Source: Indibacter alkaliphilus LW1
GTDB taxonomy: Bacteria > Bacteroidota > Bacteroidia > Cytophagales > Cyclobacteriaceae
NCBI RefSeq assembly: GCF_000295935.2
Contig: NZ_ALWO02000021.1
Span: 1 to 42,461, forward strand
Reading direction: 5' to 3'
Length of the DNA: 42,461 nt
A model generated the notes under the pieces. That model did not search any database. It saw only the letters and a list, made by a program, of their open reading frames with translations, and was not told the DNA's origin. Shown here piece after piece: positions 8,236 to 16,256 of this stretch. The stretch's first letter is position 1, and each line of letters begins with the position of its first letter. Made by a program: the position numbers and the translations under genes.

Positions 8236-8392
8236 TAGCTTTGACGATAGAAATCTTCCAAAAGGAGAAATCTCACTTGAGAGGTCATTGGAAATAGATC
8301 GTCTTATGAAAAGCAGGATTGAAAAACTTAAAATCGACATCCAAGAAAAGGCTGATCGTATTTTTAAGAAGAAAATTTCGAATGATTGTTGA
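8213..8392 (+). CDS. Small charged coiled-coil protein
   Basis: The 59-aa product is hydrophilic and highly charged. A predicted helix (LERSLEIDRLMKSRIEKLK onwards) could form a coiled coil. The ATG at 8213 lies inside the end of the JAMM-like gene in another frame, so the two genes are probably translationally coupled and may encode partners. I recognise no family. An antitoxin or adaptor role would fit the arrangement, but that is inference. The stop is followed after about 20 bp by a run of 12 T at 8415-8426. Confidence 0.5.
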   Translation: MSKKHIPNSFDDRNLPKGEISLERSLEIDRLMKSRIEKLKIDIQEKADRIFKKKISNDC

Positions 8393-8442
8393 TTGTAATG
8401 TGAAGTTCTTTTCATTTTTTTTTTTTTCCTTACCTTGAAGAA

Positions 8443-9234
8443 TTAACTTTTCACCCCCACACAGCCAAAGCCCTGACTGCCTAAATGTCCAAATCCTGCG
8501 TGGTAGCCGATCTCATGCAGCTCAACAGGAGCTTTTAACTCAAATTCAAAGCTGTAGCCTATAAGTTGGGTTTCTTTTTCGGTCAGTTGTTTGATTTTGA
8601 CCCCATTCTTGAAAACCCTGCCAATAGGAGTAAATTCAAAGTCAGGGATTGGGTTTCCGATAGGGGATTCATCCCATTGATTGGCCAATTCATAAGCTTT
8701 GGATTTTGAAAGCAGGTTTTGCATTAAAAGAATTCCATAGTCACTGTTTTCCGGATGGAGGTAATCTTCTCCGCCACCAGACCTTTTTCTGCGGAGGAAC
8801 ACAGGTGAAAGACATCTGTACCTCATATTTTCCTTAAACAAAGGAGGCTGTACTGCCTCGATGGAACTTACCTGGTAAAATGCCCTGCTGATTTTGTCAC
8901 CTAATACAAATTCCTGATCTAAAAACAGCCCCTTTATGAATTCTTCAGCGGCTTTGTCAACCAGGAAACTGATCTCAAAGAAGGCAGCATTTCCTTGGTG
9001 ATGGATACGTCCTGCATCTTTGATTACCTTAAACTGCTCGAAAAATATCCTTGAGAAAGTGAAAAGTCTAAACTTTTTGCCATAAGCCAAATACCCCTCC
9101 TCATGCAAAAACTTACTGAACTCACTATCTGCCCGATCAATGGTCTTATATATAGCAGCAGAAAGTTCATACTGATAATTGATCGGTAAGAAACTCTCTT
9201 TACCTGTTTTGTTGATATAAATCCGGAATCGCAT
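8443..9234 (-). CDS. cas6: Cas6 endoribonuclease (second, upstream copy)
   Basis: This 263-aa protein is a fuller-length Cas6: an MRFRIYINK first strand, a helix with LSAAIYKTI near residue 30, a middle VFLRRKRSGGGEDYL segment, and the C-terminal glycine-rich repeat-binding loop GYHAGFGHLGSQGFGCVGV. The ATG at 9232-9234 is chosen over a start 16 codons upstream because Cas6 homology begins exactly there. It is cut off from the rest of the cas operon by the oppositely oriented JAMM-like cassette. It differs clearly in sequence from the 218-aa Cas6, so it is probably not a recent duplicate. It may serve a different repeat type or another system, such as type III; no type III genes are in the window. 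Confidence 0.88.
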   Translation of the reverse strand: MRFRIYINKTGKESFLPINYQYELSAAIYKTIDRADSEFSKFLHEEGYLAYGKKFRLFTFSRIFFEQFKVIKDAGRIHHQGNAAFFEISFLVDKAAEEFIKGLFLDQEFVLGDKISRAFYQVSSIEAVQPPLFKENMRYRCLSPVFLRRKRSGGGEDYLHPENSDYGILLMQNLLSKSKAYELANQWDESPIGNPIPDFEFTPIGRVFKNGVKIKQLTEKETQLIGYSFEFELKAPVELHEIGYHAGFGHLGSQGFGCVGVKS

Positions 9235-9366
9235 AGGCTTACATTTTTTGTTCAAGCTAGTCGCTAAGATTTTATTTATCAAAAGTTTGACATGTATTGT
9301 CTGTCTTTAATTTCTTTACAAAAAAGGCAGGTTGTAAGATTTAAAATAAATGAATAGTAGTCAATC

Positions 9367-9657
9367 CCCTGTACAGGGTAATTTTACCATAAACTGACTT
9401 AAAATCGTTATAATATTTGTCGTTTTAGGATAAAAATCGAATAATTGAGAGTCTTTTGTTAGAAACACAATTAAAAAATATCAGGATCCTTTCACGGTAA
9501 ATCCAAAAATCCAAACCCTCAACTTTACTCTTAACTGTAAATTGAAACTTTGGAGGGCGGGAACGAATTCCGACCGGGCCGGCGGTTGGTTTGTGGGTTG
9601 ATAGGATTCGGAATTCTTGATCTTTTTGTTACTTTTTGCATCAAGGCAAAAAGTATA
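9367..9657 (+). repeat. Dispersed repeat, left copy
   Basis: Begins with the palindromic CCCTGTACAGGGTAATTT and ends with the hairpin ACTTTTTGCATCAAGGCAAA. It matches 14185-14494 in the same orientation over most of its length, with identical blocks such as CCAAACCCTCAACTTTACTC. A short echo of its first 20 bp recurs at about 9700. It has no credible reading frame. Confidence 0.8.
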
Positions 9658-9734
9658 AGATCAATCTCCTACCATTCCCCCCCCCCTCCCATAAAACACC
9701 CTGTACAAGGTAATTTTACCAGTCCTTTCAATAA

Positions 9735-9760
9735 AAAGAACTCCCCGGAAGGAGTTCTTT
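9735..9760. terminator. Strong symmetrical hairpin
   Basis: AAAGAACTCC and GGAGTTCTTT form a perfect 10-bp stem around CCGGAA. A-rich and T-rich flanks on both strands would allow bidirectional termination. No gene ends directly beside it, so it may be part of the dispersed repeat family. Confidence 0.55.
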
Positions 9761-10220
9761 ATGGGTAATTCAAACTACTGCAACTATCAATTTTAGGTGG
9801 GTTACTCTACTTTCTTATTCCAAATTCATCCTCACGATTTTACAGGGACCAACCATTCCCTACTAAAAATAAATTATGTCTACCAAAAATCAAGGTTACT
9901 AACGGCTTTTTTAATTCAATCCGCATTAATGATTTTAGGTTATTAAAAGATGAAATAGGATTTGAGATTATCAGTGGTGCATACTTGTTGCCAAATATGG
10001 TGTGTTTCTATTTGCCGATTACAAAAGTGTCTGTTAAGTCTAGTACCCATCCAAAAGTCCCAGTATCCACAACCTTGATGAAGCTTTGGGGTAGGGGAGA
10101 TAGGGAGGAGCTTACAGTATTAGTCAAATTGTGGATAGTCTAAGCTACAGAATACTATAATTAATTCTAAATCAATAAACTAATCACGAAATTCGGGTAA
10201 GTTAATGCTCCGATGAATTA
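9761..10220. other. Gene-poor spacer
   Basis: No recognisable gene or RNA is seen. One plus-strand frame is open from about 9766 to 10143, but its first ATG (9997) leaves only 48 codons without family resemblance, so it is not annotated as a gene. Confidence 0.5.
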
Positions 10221-10823
10221 TTAAATACAGATAAGTTTATAAATTTCAGGTAACCTGTGACTGAAATAAGGGGGCAGGTTATCCATCATAAGTACCAAAT
10301 TACCTTTTTCAATTTGCAAAATGTTGGTATATACTTCGTTTTGATTTGAATTATCCACAAGTAAAACATTATCAAAAAAATTATAATGTATATTTAAATT
10401 TTTGTAGCCAGCTTTCCATTTCAACTCAATGGTTTTATTATCCACAAAATGTCCTTTAAATTCTGTACGGACTTGAATTCTATGTTTAGCGATATTTTGG
10501 TTAGCCAAGCAGAAAAAAATTAAATTCAGTTGATAGCCGTACTCTTTAAATTTCTGAGGCCAAAAAATGGGGTATGAATCAAAATTAGTCTCGTAGCAAA
10601 AGTCTGCTCTTTTGGAAATTGATTCTTCAATCAACTTTTCAAACTCCTTTGTGGTCTGGTCTTTTGCAAATTTTTCTCTCAATTCACTGTCTGGAAGGCT
10701 GTTGTAATGCTCCTGAAAAATCCTATCATAATCAAATGAGATTAACCCCTCAGGTAAGAATGATGTTGCAAAGGTTGATTTACCAGCACCATTGCATCCT
10801 GCTATTACTGTCAAATCAGGCAT
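10221..10823 (-). CDS. Zeta-toxin-like P-loop kinase
   Basis: The 200-aa product has the Walker A motif GCNGAGKST at residues 9-17. SFDYDRIF follows where Zeta-like kinases carry the substrate-binding aspartates, then FCYETNF, which resembles the xxETxF strand typical of Zeta and related AAA_33 enzymes. Zeta toxins phosphorylate UDP-N-acetylglucosamine and block wall synthesis, but many relatives are small housekeeping kinases, so toxicity is only inferred. The start overlaps by 8 bp the end of a 55-aa ORF on the same strand, an arrangement typical of toxin-antitoxin pairs. It lies in an AT-rich defence-like island between two direct repeats. Confidence 0.8.
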   Translation of the reverse strand: MPDLTVIAGCNGAGKSTFATSFLPEGLISFDYDRIFQEHYNSLPDSELREKFAKDQTTKEFEKLIEESISKRADFCYETNFDSYPIFWPQKFKEYGYQLNLIFFCLANQNIAKHRIQVRTEFKGHFVDNKTIELKWKAGYKNLNIHYNFFDNVLLVDNSNQNEVYTNILQIEKGNLVLMMDNLPPYFSHRLPEIYKLICI

Positions 10824-10983
10824 TTGTCTTTAAAGCTGTAATAAGCTCCTGACTTAGTTTGCCCTCTTTTTTCCGAATTTGGAATAACTCTTCTCTTGGA
10901 ATTACTTGACTATTTAGAATATTCCTTGCCTTACTCATTTGTTGAGCAACTTTGATACCCGTGATTAATTTTTCTTTACACAT
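10816..10983 (-). CDS. 55-aa ORF upstream of the Zeta-like kinase
   Basis: The product is 55 aa, basic and mostly helical (VAQQMSKARNIL, then LFQIRKKEGKLSQELITAL), ending eight bases inside the kinase gene, which suggests coupled translation. The ATG is at 10981-10983. No DNA-binding fold can be confirmed at this length. By position it would be the antitoxin or a regulator of the kinase. I infer this from the gene arrangement only. Confidence 0.6.
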   Translation of the reverse strand: MCKEKLITGIKVAQQMSKARNILNSQVIPREELFQIRKKEGKLSQELITALKTNA

Positions 10984-11708
10984 ACTTCAAATTAACAAAT
11001 ATCCATTCAAATTTATTCACTAAAACCATACCATTCAAGAACTCTGAATTTTAATTCAGTAAAGATAAGTGATTTGCTTAACAAGGAGGCGTGCCTCTTA
11101 GGGATTATAGGTGGTAGATTCTTAATTAACTAAATTGGCGCAGTTCTATTTGCGGATTATATGCAGGGGATTTCATCTATATAAATCAAAAAAACGCCAG
11201 CAAATTAAAATACTGGTAAATATTGGGAATAATGAAAGATAGCAAATATGGATTTTCGGAAAGCTTGTGTTTAAATGTTTGACATTTCAATTCCTCAAAA
11301 AGTTAATTTCCACATTGTATATTAGGGAGCATCACCTGTCCCGAATCCGGGATTTGCCCTTTAATTCCGGAATGTTTTTCAGAAGTTAACATGGCATAAA
11401 GTGCCGGATTCAACGGCTATTCCGGATGATATTGACCCCCTAAAATAGGAGGGGAGATATTCCGGATCTTCTGGCACTCTTTAGGGACTTATCAAATCCA
11501 GAAAAAGATAAAAATCCAATATGTCCTGGAAAGTCTAAGTCGGATCAAGTAAGCTTAGCACTCGAGAAAACCAGTCCTACAGTAGATGAACTTCCGTGCA
11601 ACGAATCGCCTGAAGCCCTCTTTTCGCTATTGTAGATTTAATAGAAACCTTTAAAGGTTACTTGGAATTTAAGACTGTACCTCGATTGTGCAGGCGGCAA
11701 TTTATTTT
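10984..11708. other. Spacer with CCGGA motifs and a startless reading frame
   Basis: Five ATTCCGGA-like motifs fall within about 130 bp (11345-11466). A plus-strand frame ending at 11635 is open for about 60 codons but has no start codon, so it may be a gene remnant. No RNA gene or insertion sequence ends were recognised. Confidence 0.45.
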
Positions 11709-12488
11709 TCAGACTGATAAACTATTAAAATAATCATTTAAATTATGTGGGTCTTTCCATTCTAAAAACTCATGCCTCTTTTTTAATTCATCAAATGCAC
11801 AAACTATAGTTTTATAACAATAGAATAAAACCTCTTCTAATTGGGCTATTTCAATTTTTCTTGTTTCTTCCTGATTTTCCATGTAAAATGTGAGGTTCGA
11901 AAAGTGAATGTACTGTGATAAAAACTTCCACAATATAAATGCATGTACATTAGCTTGGCCTATTTCTGTTTCAGGAAGGTTATCAACTAACTGCTGCACA
12001 GTTTTAAATTTTTTAAACTTAAATTCTGATTTTTCCTGAAAAAAAATATCATTGTTAGGGTTTTGTAGAAATTCTTCTTTCAATTCATCTTCTCTGGATT
12101 GTGTTTGTAGTTGATTATTTTCTCCACCAAAAAATTTATAATTTATCTTTCTCGACTCTTCTAAAGTTTTAAATCTTTGTCTATGAGCAGAAGCAGCAAT
12201 TTTAACTATTTCTTCTTCTTCAAAATTATTTTGTAATAAATGCAGGATATGAATAAAATCGTCAAGCAAGCACCTAAGCAAGATGAATACAGATGTGTGT
12301 AAATTATGATTGTTTTTTGATAGAATTTGATTGATATCGTAGTTTATAACTGCTGACCTTGATAGAATTCCCAATAGATATGAATCCTTAAAGTCTGGTT
12401 TGATTTTTTTATTTAATGATTCAAGAATGAGATTTGAGGTTTCAGCTACTTGTAAAGCTAATTTTGTAATATCTTCTTTTGTTTTCAT
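11709..12488 (-). CDS. Helical protein of unknown function in defence-like island
   Basis: The 259-aa product is almost entirely alpha-helical, rich in Lys, Glu, Asn and Phe, with no signal peptide. A central helix (LHTSVFILLRCLLDDFIHI, residues 63-81) and a later QYIHFSNLTFY segment recall DUF5677/HEPN-like helical proteins that occur in defence and abortive-infection loci, but a canonical RxxxxH is not evident. The gene stands alone: 288 bp separates it from the STAS-ATPase gene upstream, with a terminator between them. I cannot assign a function. AT content is much higher than in the tra or sus regions, suggesting recent transfer. Confidence 0.7.
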   Translation of the reverse strand: MKTKEDITKLALQVAETSNLILESLNKKIKPDFKDSYLLGILSRSAVINYDINQILSKNNHNLHTSVFILLRCLLDDFIHILHLLQNNFEEEEIVKIAASAHRQRFKTLEESRKINYKFFGGENNQLQTQSREDELKEEFLQNPNNDIFFQEKSEFKFKKFKTVQQLVDNLPETEIGQANVHAFILWKFLSQYIHFSNLTFYMENQEETRKIEIAQLEEVLFYCYKTIVCAFDELKKRHEFLEWKDPHNLNDYFNSLSV

Positions 12489-12713
12489 GTTACTTCCTTG
12501 TTTGTCTTTTTATGCTGCTGCACAACGTTTTGCTTTCCTTTATAAAAGAAAGCATCTAATTAAGGTTGCTTTCCGTTATAATAGTATGATCCAAGACTAA
12601 GTCTTGAACCAAAGGGGCGGCTCAAAACAACCGCTTCCTAAAATCCACCAATCAACCTACTATTCCACCTAACGAACCCTTCACCTTGCGGATGTCAGTC
12701 AACAGCCACTAGC

Positions 12714-12755
12714 AAAAAGCCCTGATAGATTTTTTCTCCTATCAGGGCTTTTTTT
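12714..12755. terminator. Bidirectional intrinsic terminator
   Basis: A long stem (AAAAAGCCCTGATAG / CTATCAGGGCTTTTT) has A and T runs on both sides. It lies 21 bp beyond the stop of the STAS-ATPase gene on the minus strand and isolates it from the 11709-12488 gene. Confidence 0.85.
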
Positions 12756-12776
12756 CGAGGGCTTTTCTCTAGTGGG

Positions 12777-14045
12777 CTAAATGTTAGCATTAGTATTTAA
12801 ATTTTGAGCCAATCTCTGACTAACCGATCTTTGAACAATAGCTTGAACAGTTGGATTCATATTTTTCATAGGAAACGCTGCTTGAAACTGAAAAAGACCA
12901 AGTTCTGAAATTAGTTTTCCGATCAATTCGTCAGCAAACGATGAAGCAATTATTCCTACTCCTTCGAAATCAATTATGACTGGCTTTTTTGCCGACTTAT
13001 ATATATTTATTAGTTCGTTTTTAATCCTAAATCCTGACTGTCTAGTTCCAGTGCCTGAGGATTGCTCAATTATTTTATATACGATTCGATCAAAATCATC
13101 CTCCAAGTTTTCAATAAACATGTCTATCGGCTCATAACCTCCAAGTGCCTCTTTCATAGAAATTGGGTTGGAAAGTTTTATATCGAAATTAATTGCTGTG
13201 GATTGTTTATGTTGATTTAACATTATAATATTTTGATATGATTCCGTTTCCTTTTTTCGATTTATAAAGTTTAATCCTCCTTTACCTGATATAATTTGTA
13301 ATGCTCCATCATTTAAATTAATAATATTATAAAGTCCCCACATACCATTCCCTTGACCTATTTTTTTATCCCTAGTTACACCCTCTTGAACAGATAATGA
13401 AATCGCATCACTTGCATTTCGAGGTCGATATGCGGTGTTTCTTAGTGACTGAAATATCCCCTGACCATAATCAAAAATTGAAACTTTGAGTATTTGACTA
13501 TCCTTTAAAACTTGTCCCATTATAAAGCCTGTATCTTCTGTAGAGTGCTGGATGACATTATCCATTATTTCATTTAAACCCCATTCACAAGCTTGCAAAA
13601 TTCCATCTTCAACGGTTGTACTTTTCCTAATACTTGCCAAAAAGCCATTTACTAAAGAGTGTACATCGTCAGAGGAATGGAATAACCAAACTCTATCTAA
13701 AAAATTTGTTCCAATACCTGTTGTTGTTTTGGTTATATCATCAGGACTTAAAAAGTGAATTTTTCTTAAATACGTTGGTACATTAATAAACTCAAAATCT
13801 ACTCCCAGTTTTTCTTTAAAATAGTGAATATATCCAGCTACAGGAACAGCAGGATACGGAAAAACTTTTTCAACTCCTGCTAAATCAATAACTATTTTTT
13901 TATGTCCAAATTTAAAATGGAGTCTTTTCAATCCATTAATCACTTCTGGTATTAATCTTTTATTTGTTAAATTATATGGTCTAAGTACGTTGTCATAGAC
14001 AGCGCAATTATGATTTTTAAAATATGTTGTAGGTCTATATCTCAT
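12777..14045 (-). CDS. STAS-like / HATPase / DUF4325-like fusion
   Basis: The 422-aa protein combines three parts. Residues 30-95 form a STAS-like segment (KKIVIDLAGVEKVFPYPAVP). Residues 145-265 form a GHKL ATPase with N box NEIMDN (158-163), DYGQG (192-196) and GQGNGMWGL (230-238). Residues 315-400 resemble DUF4325, itself STAS-like, with KKPVIIDFEGVGIIASSFADE. GHKL and STAS domains are the switch-kinase and anti-anti-sigma partners of partner-switching systems; here both are in one chain, which suggests self-regulation or a sensor. No membrane segment is present. It is a single gene between a terminator and the right-hand repeat. Relatives occur in bacterial defence-like loci, but a defence role is inference. 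Confidence 0.8.
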   Translation of the reverse strand: MRYRPTTYFKNHNCAVYDNVLRPYNLTNKRLIPEVINGLKRLHFKFGHKKIVIDLAGVEKVFPYPAVPVAGYIHYFKEKLGVDFEFINVPTYLRKIHFLSPDDITKTTTGIGTNFLDRVWLFHSSDDVHSLVNGFLASIRKSTTVEDGILQACEWGLNEIMDNVIQHSTEDTGFIMGQVLKDSQILKVSIFDYGQGIFQSLRNTAYRPRNASDAISLSVQEGVTRDKKIGQGNGMWGLYNIINLNDGALQIISGKGGLNFINRKKETESYQNIIMLNQHKQSTAINFDIKLSNPISMKEALGGYEPIDMFIENLEDDFDRIVYKIIEQSSGTGTRQSGFRIKNELINIYKSAKKPVIIDFEGVGIIASSFADELIGKLISELGLFQFQAAFPMKNMNPTVQAIVQRSVSQRLAQNLNTNANI

Positions 14046-14184
14046 TTTAATATTAATGCTAACAGTTCTCTTTGCGAAGTTTATTGCGTTTGGTATGCCA
14101 TATGGAACTAATAGCGCAATAAGTTGCGGATATTTCCTAATTAATTATCCCCAAACCTACTCATTCCAACGCTCCCAAAAAATA

Positions 14185-14494
14185 CCCTGTACAGGGTAAT
14201 TTCATCAAAAACCGACTCAAAATCGTTATAATATTTGTCGTTTTAGGATAAATGTTGAATAATTGAGAGTTTCTTATTTGTAGCACAATCAAAAAATATC
14301 CGGACCTTTGCAAAGTGGACCTTAAGATCCAAACCCTCAACTTTACTCTTAACTGTAAATTGAAAATTTGGAGGGCGGGATGAATTTCGACCGGGCCAGC
14401 GCAGGCCTTGAGCGTGGATAGAGCCTGTCCTGATTTTCTCGGGAATTCGAAATTCTTGATTTTTTGGCTACTTTTTGCATCAAGGCAAAAAGTA
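14185..14494 (+). repeat. Dispersed repeat, right copy
   Basis: Same orientation as 9367-9657 and similar from the CCCTGTACAGGG palindrome to the ACTTTTTGCATCAAGGCAAA hairpin. It differs mainly by a longer GC-rich section after GACCGGGCC. Any long frame through it on the minus strand is probably spurious, since the other copy does not preserve it. Confidence 0.8.
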
Positions 14495-14536
14495 AAAAGC
14501 ATTTTACTTAATTGAAAAATTAGATTCAAAGAATAG

Positions 14537-15073
14537 CTAATTGGTTTTTAATTTAAAATAGAAAACAGAACTTTTACCAGTTTTATCAAACCTTTCTATT
14601 TCCCCTTTTCTATATAGTCTATTAAGCTCTCTAGAAAGATCTTTACTATTTAACGTTTTGTCAGGGAAAGCTTTAATTATTTCGGAAACGCGCATGCCAG
14701 ACTTCATTCCAGGTAATTTTAAAACTTTGGTTTTAATGAAGCTAGGTAAAAAATTTTTATCATATAGATAATTTGGTGAGTTTATATTATTTGAAAAAAA
14801 GTTCTCTAAATGGCTTAGTTCCTCACCTAATGAAATTTCCTTTTCATTTATGAGATCATCAATTTTCACATTGTAAATAGTTGCCAGATCAAATAGGGTA
14901 CTTGAATTAGGAACCACACTATTGTTTAACTTTTCTAGTTGCCTAAGGTGGTCATCTGAAAAACCACTAAGTACATGTAAGCCTAATATTGATAAATTTG
15001 CTTGCTCTCTCAATGATTTTAGATTTTTGGCAAGTTGCTTTAAATCAATTGTTTTTCTATCTATTAAACCCAT
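14537..15073 (-). CDS. XRE-family regulator with C-terminal winged-helix-like domain
   Basis: The 178-aa protein starts with an HTH of the XRE/Cro type (about residues 10-75: LAKNLKSLREQANLSILGL, then FSDDHLRQLEKLNN and TLFDLATIYNV). The C-terminal 80 residues look like a second small DNA-binding or dimerisation module (MRVSEIIKAFPDKTLNSKDL, RELNRLYRKGEIERF). The gene stands alone beyond the right-hand repeat. It may regulate the neighbouring island or the candidate RNA upstream, but no operator was identified. The start ATG follows an AT-rich leader. Confidence 0.85.
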   Translation of the reverse strand: MGLIDRKTIDLKQLAKNLKSLREQANLSILGLHVLSGFSDDHLRQLEKLNNSVVPNSSTLFDLATIYNVKIDDLINEKEISLGEELSHLENFFSNNINSPNYLYDKNFLPSFIKTKVLKLPGMKSGMRVSEIIKAFPDKTLNSKDLSRELNRLYRKGEIERFDKTGKSSVFYFKLKTN

Positions 15074-15199
15074 TTGACAAAGTCAATAATAATTTTGTCA
15101 TCATTTTTTGGGTTTTTGTTTTGCTTGTGGTTACAAATTGCTATATTAGCAATGTCAATTAAGAAAATAATTGATTATTAGGCATCTAACCTAGTCCAG

Positions 15200-15343
15200 T
15201 TGCAGAAACGTAGGAAATTTCTTGAAACAATGGACATAGAGTAGAAGCCCATCCGCTATATTTACAATATAGAGGTGGGCTATCTCTTTGTAATTTTGTT
15301 TCAAGAGACTCTTTGGAGTTAAGGCTTCCTACGTGCCGTGCAA
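15200..15343 (+). ncRNA. Candidate structured RNA, possibly 6S-like
   Basis: A long nested hairpin is visible: TTGCA/TGCAA at the base (15200, 15339), CGTAGGAA/TTCCTACG (15209, 15326), TCTTGAAACAA/TTGTTTCAAGA (15220, 15296), then an apical stem AGCCCA/TGGGCT capped by CTATATT/AATATAG. Arms are separated by internal loops, the largest on the 3' side (15307-15325). One long rod with internal bulges is the 6S RNA shape, but I cannot confirm homology or strand; both strands fold. It may instead be a regulatory leader. Confidence 0.45.
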
Positions 15344-15416
15344 CAAATTATAAGAGATATGTTCACCTCTCTACTTTTTGAGAGGACTCTTTAATGGACT
15401 TTTTATATGATAAACC

Positions 15417-15572
15417 ATGAAAGCGAGCATTTCACACATCGATCTTTTTGCGCGAGCAGCGCACTCCCTGGCAAGCAGGGTGGAGGGTACCGCTTGCACT
15501 TCCCCTTATCAGATCGGTAGAATCATCTCTCTCAAAGAGATCCAACGTAACATCATCAAATCCCCGGTTTGA
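15417..15572 (+). CDS. Possible 51-aa ORF after the structured RNA
   Basis: An ATG at 15417 opens 51 codons (MKASISHIDLFARAAHSLAS to the C-terminus QRNIIKSPV). Base composition is higher in GC than the surrounding spacer. I recognise no family, and the antisense frame is also open. It may be a real small gene, part of a repeat, or chance. No transcript end was identified nearby. Confidence 0.25.
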   Translation: MKASISHIDLFARAAHSLASRVEGTACTSPYQIGRIISLKEIQRNIIKSPV

Positions 15573-15648
15573 CAAACCGATTTTCCTACCAGGTGGGCAT
15601 ACGAAACCTCCAAACGCCAAAGACATTCTTTTAGGCCGACCTGAGAAT

Positions 15649-15683
15649 AAGACGCAAGACATAAGATGCGAGACACAAGACAG
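15649..15683. repeat. Period-7 degenerate array (AAGACRC type)
   Basis: Five 7-bp units in register: AAGACGC, AAGACAT, AAGATGC, GAGACAC, AAGACAG. Each keeps a purine-rich AGA core. Confidence 0.8.
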
Positions 15684-15814
15684 GTTTGAGATGCTGTAGT
15701 CTATATTCTAGATCATAGACAATGGCGCTTAGACCATTATGGATTGGCCTGTTGTAGGGGCTTTCCATTGTCTACTCTCCTAAAAGTAGGTCAAAAGCCT
15801 GCTTAATGGACTCT

Positions 15815-15842
15815 TCTTGTCTCTCGATTCTCGTGTCTAAGA
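15815..15842. repeat. Period-7 degenerate array (TCTYGNN type)
   Basis: Four 7-bp units: TCTTGTC, TCTCGAT, TCTCGTG, TCTAAGA. On the other strand they resemble the AAGACAC units at 15649. Confidence 0.65.
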
Positions 15843-15849
15843 GGGTCAT

Positions 15850-15877
15850 GGTACTTGGTACTTTGTACTTCGTACAA
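15850..15877. repeat. Period-7 degenerate array (GGTACTT type)
   Basis: Four 7-bp units: GGTACTT, GGTACTT, TGTACTT, CGTACAA, sharing GTAC. Confidence 0.75.
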
Positions 15878-16256
15878 TCTATCCCTCGTCTACAAAACTC
15901 TATTTCAAACATATCTAAAATTTTATCAAATGAAGCAATACCTAAAATTATGCTACCTGGCATTCCTATGCCTATACCGAAGCAAATCATACGGCATCCG
16001 CAAGGGAGTTGTGGCTCACCCCAAAGGGAAAAGGGCAGGGGAGGACTCCCCGCCCTCTCCCGTACGGAGGGCTTTTTCCCCGATCCGGTTGATCAAAAAG
16101 ACCCTCTACAATGTGTTCTACCCTCCGGAATCCTGTCCTGCCTATGTCCGCCTCCGAGCGGTGACTTCCCTGGGGGCCAAGTACCCCAGAAGTCTAATTG
16201 CAGTACTCTGGCTGGCTTCTCTGGCAGTAACTGTGCGGGGTACCTATGAGAGAAAT

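Noticed and set aside
7621-8415. 264-codon minus-strand frame
   Set aside because: Antisense to the JAMM-like gene, whose motif and overlap with the next ORF are more credible.
1-9300. Full CRISPR array
   Set aside because: No run of three or more regularly spaced repeats is present; only the 17-bp pair at 7563-7642 recurs.
9766-10143. Open plus-strand frame of about 125 codons
   Set aside because: No start codon before 9997 and no recognisable domain.
12489-12776. Integron-like attC sites near small genes
   Set aside because: Short palindromes exist, but no convincing attC core pairs and no integrase are present.
14161-14529. 122-codon minus-strand frame
   Set aside because: It runs through the dispersed repeat; the other repeat copy does not keep it open, and the protein has no family character.
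15772-15990. 72-codon minus-strand frame
   Set aside because: It overlaps the period-7 arrays and has no family resemblance.
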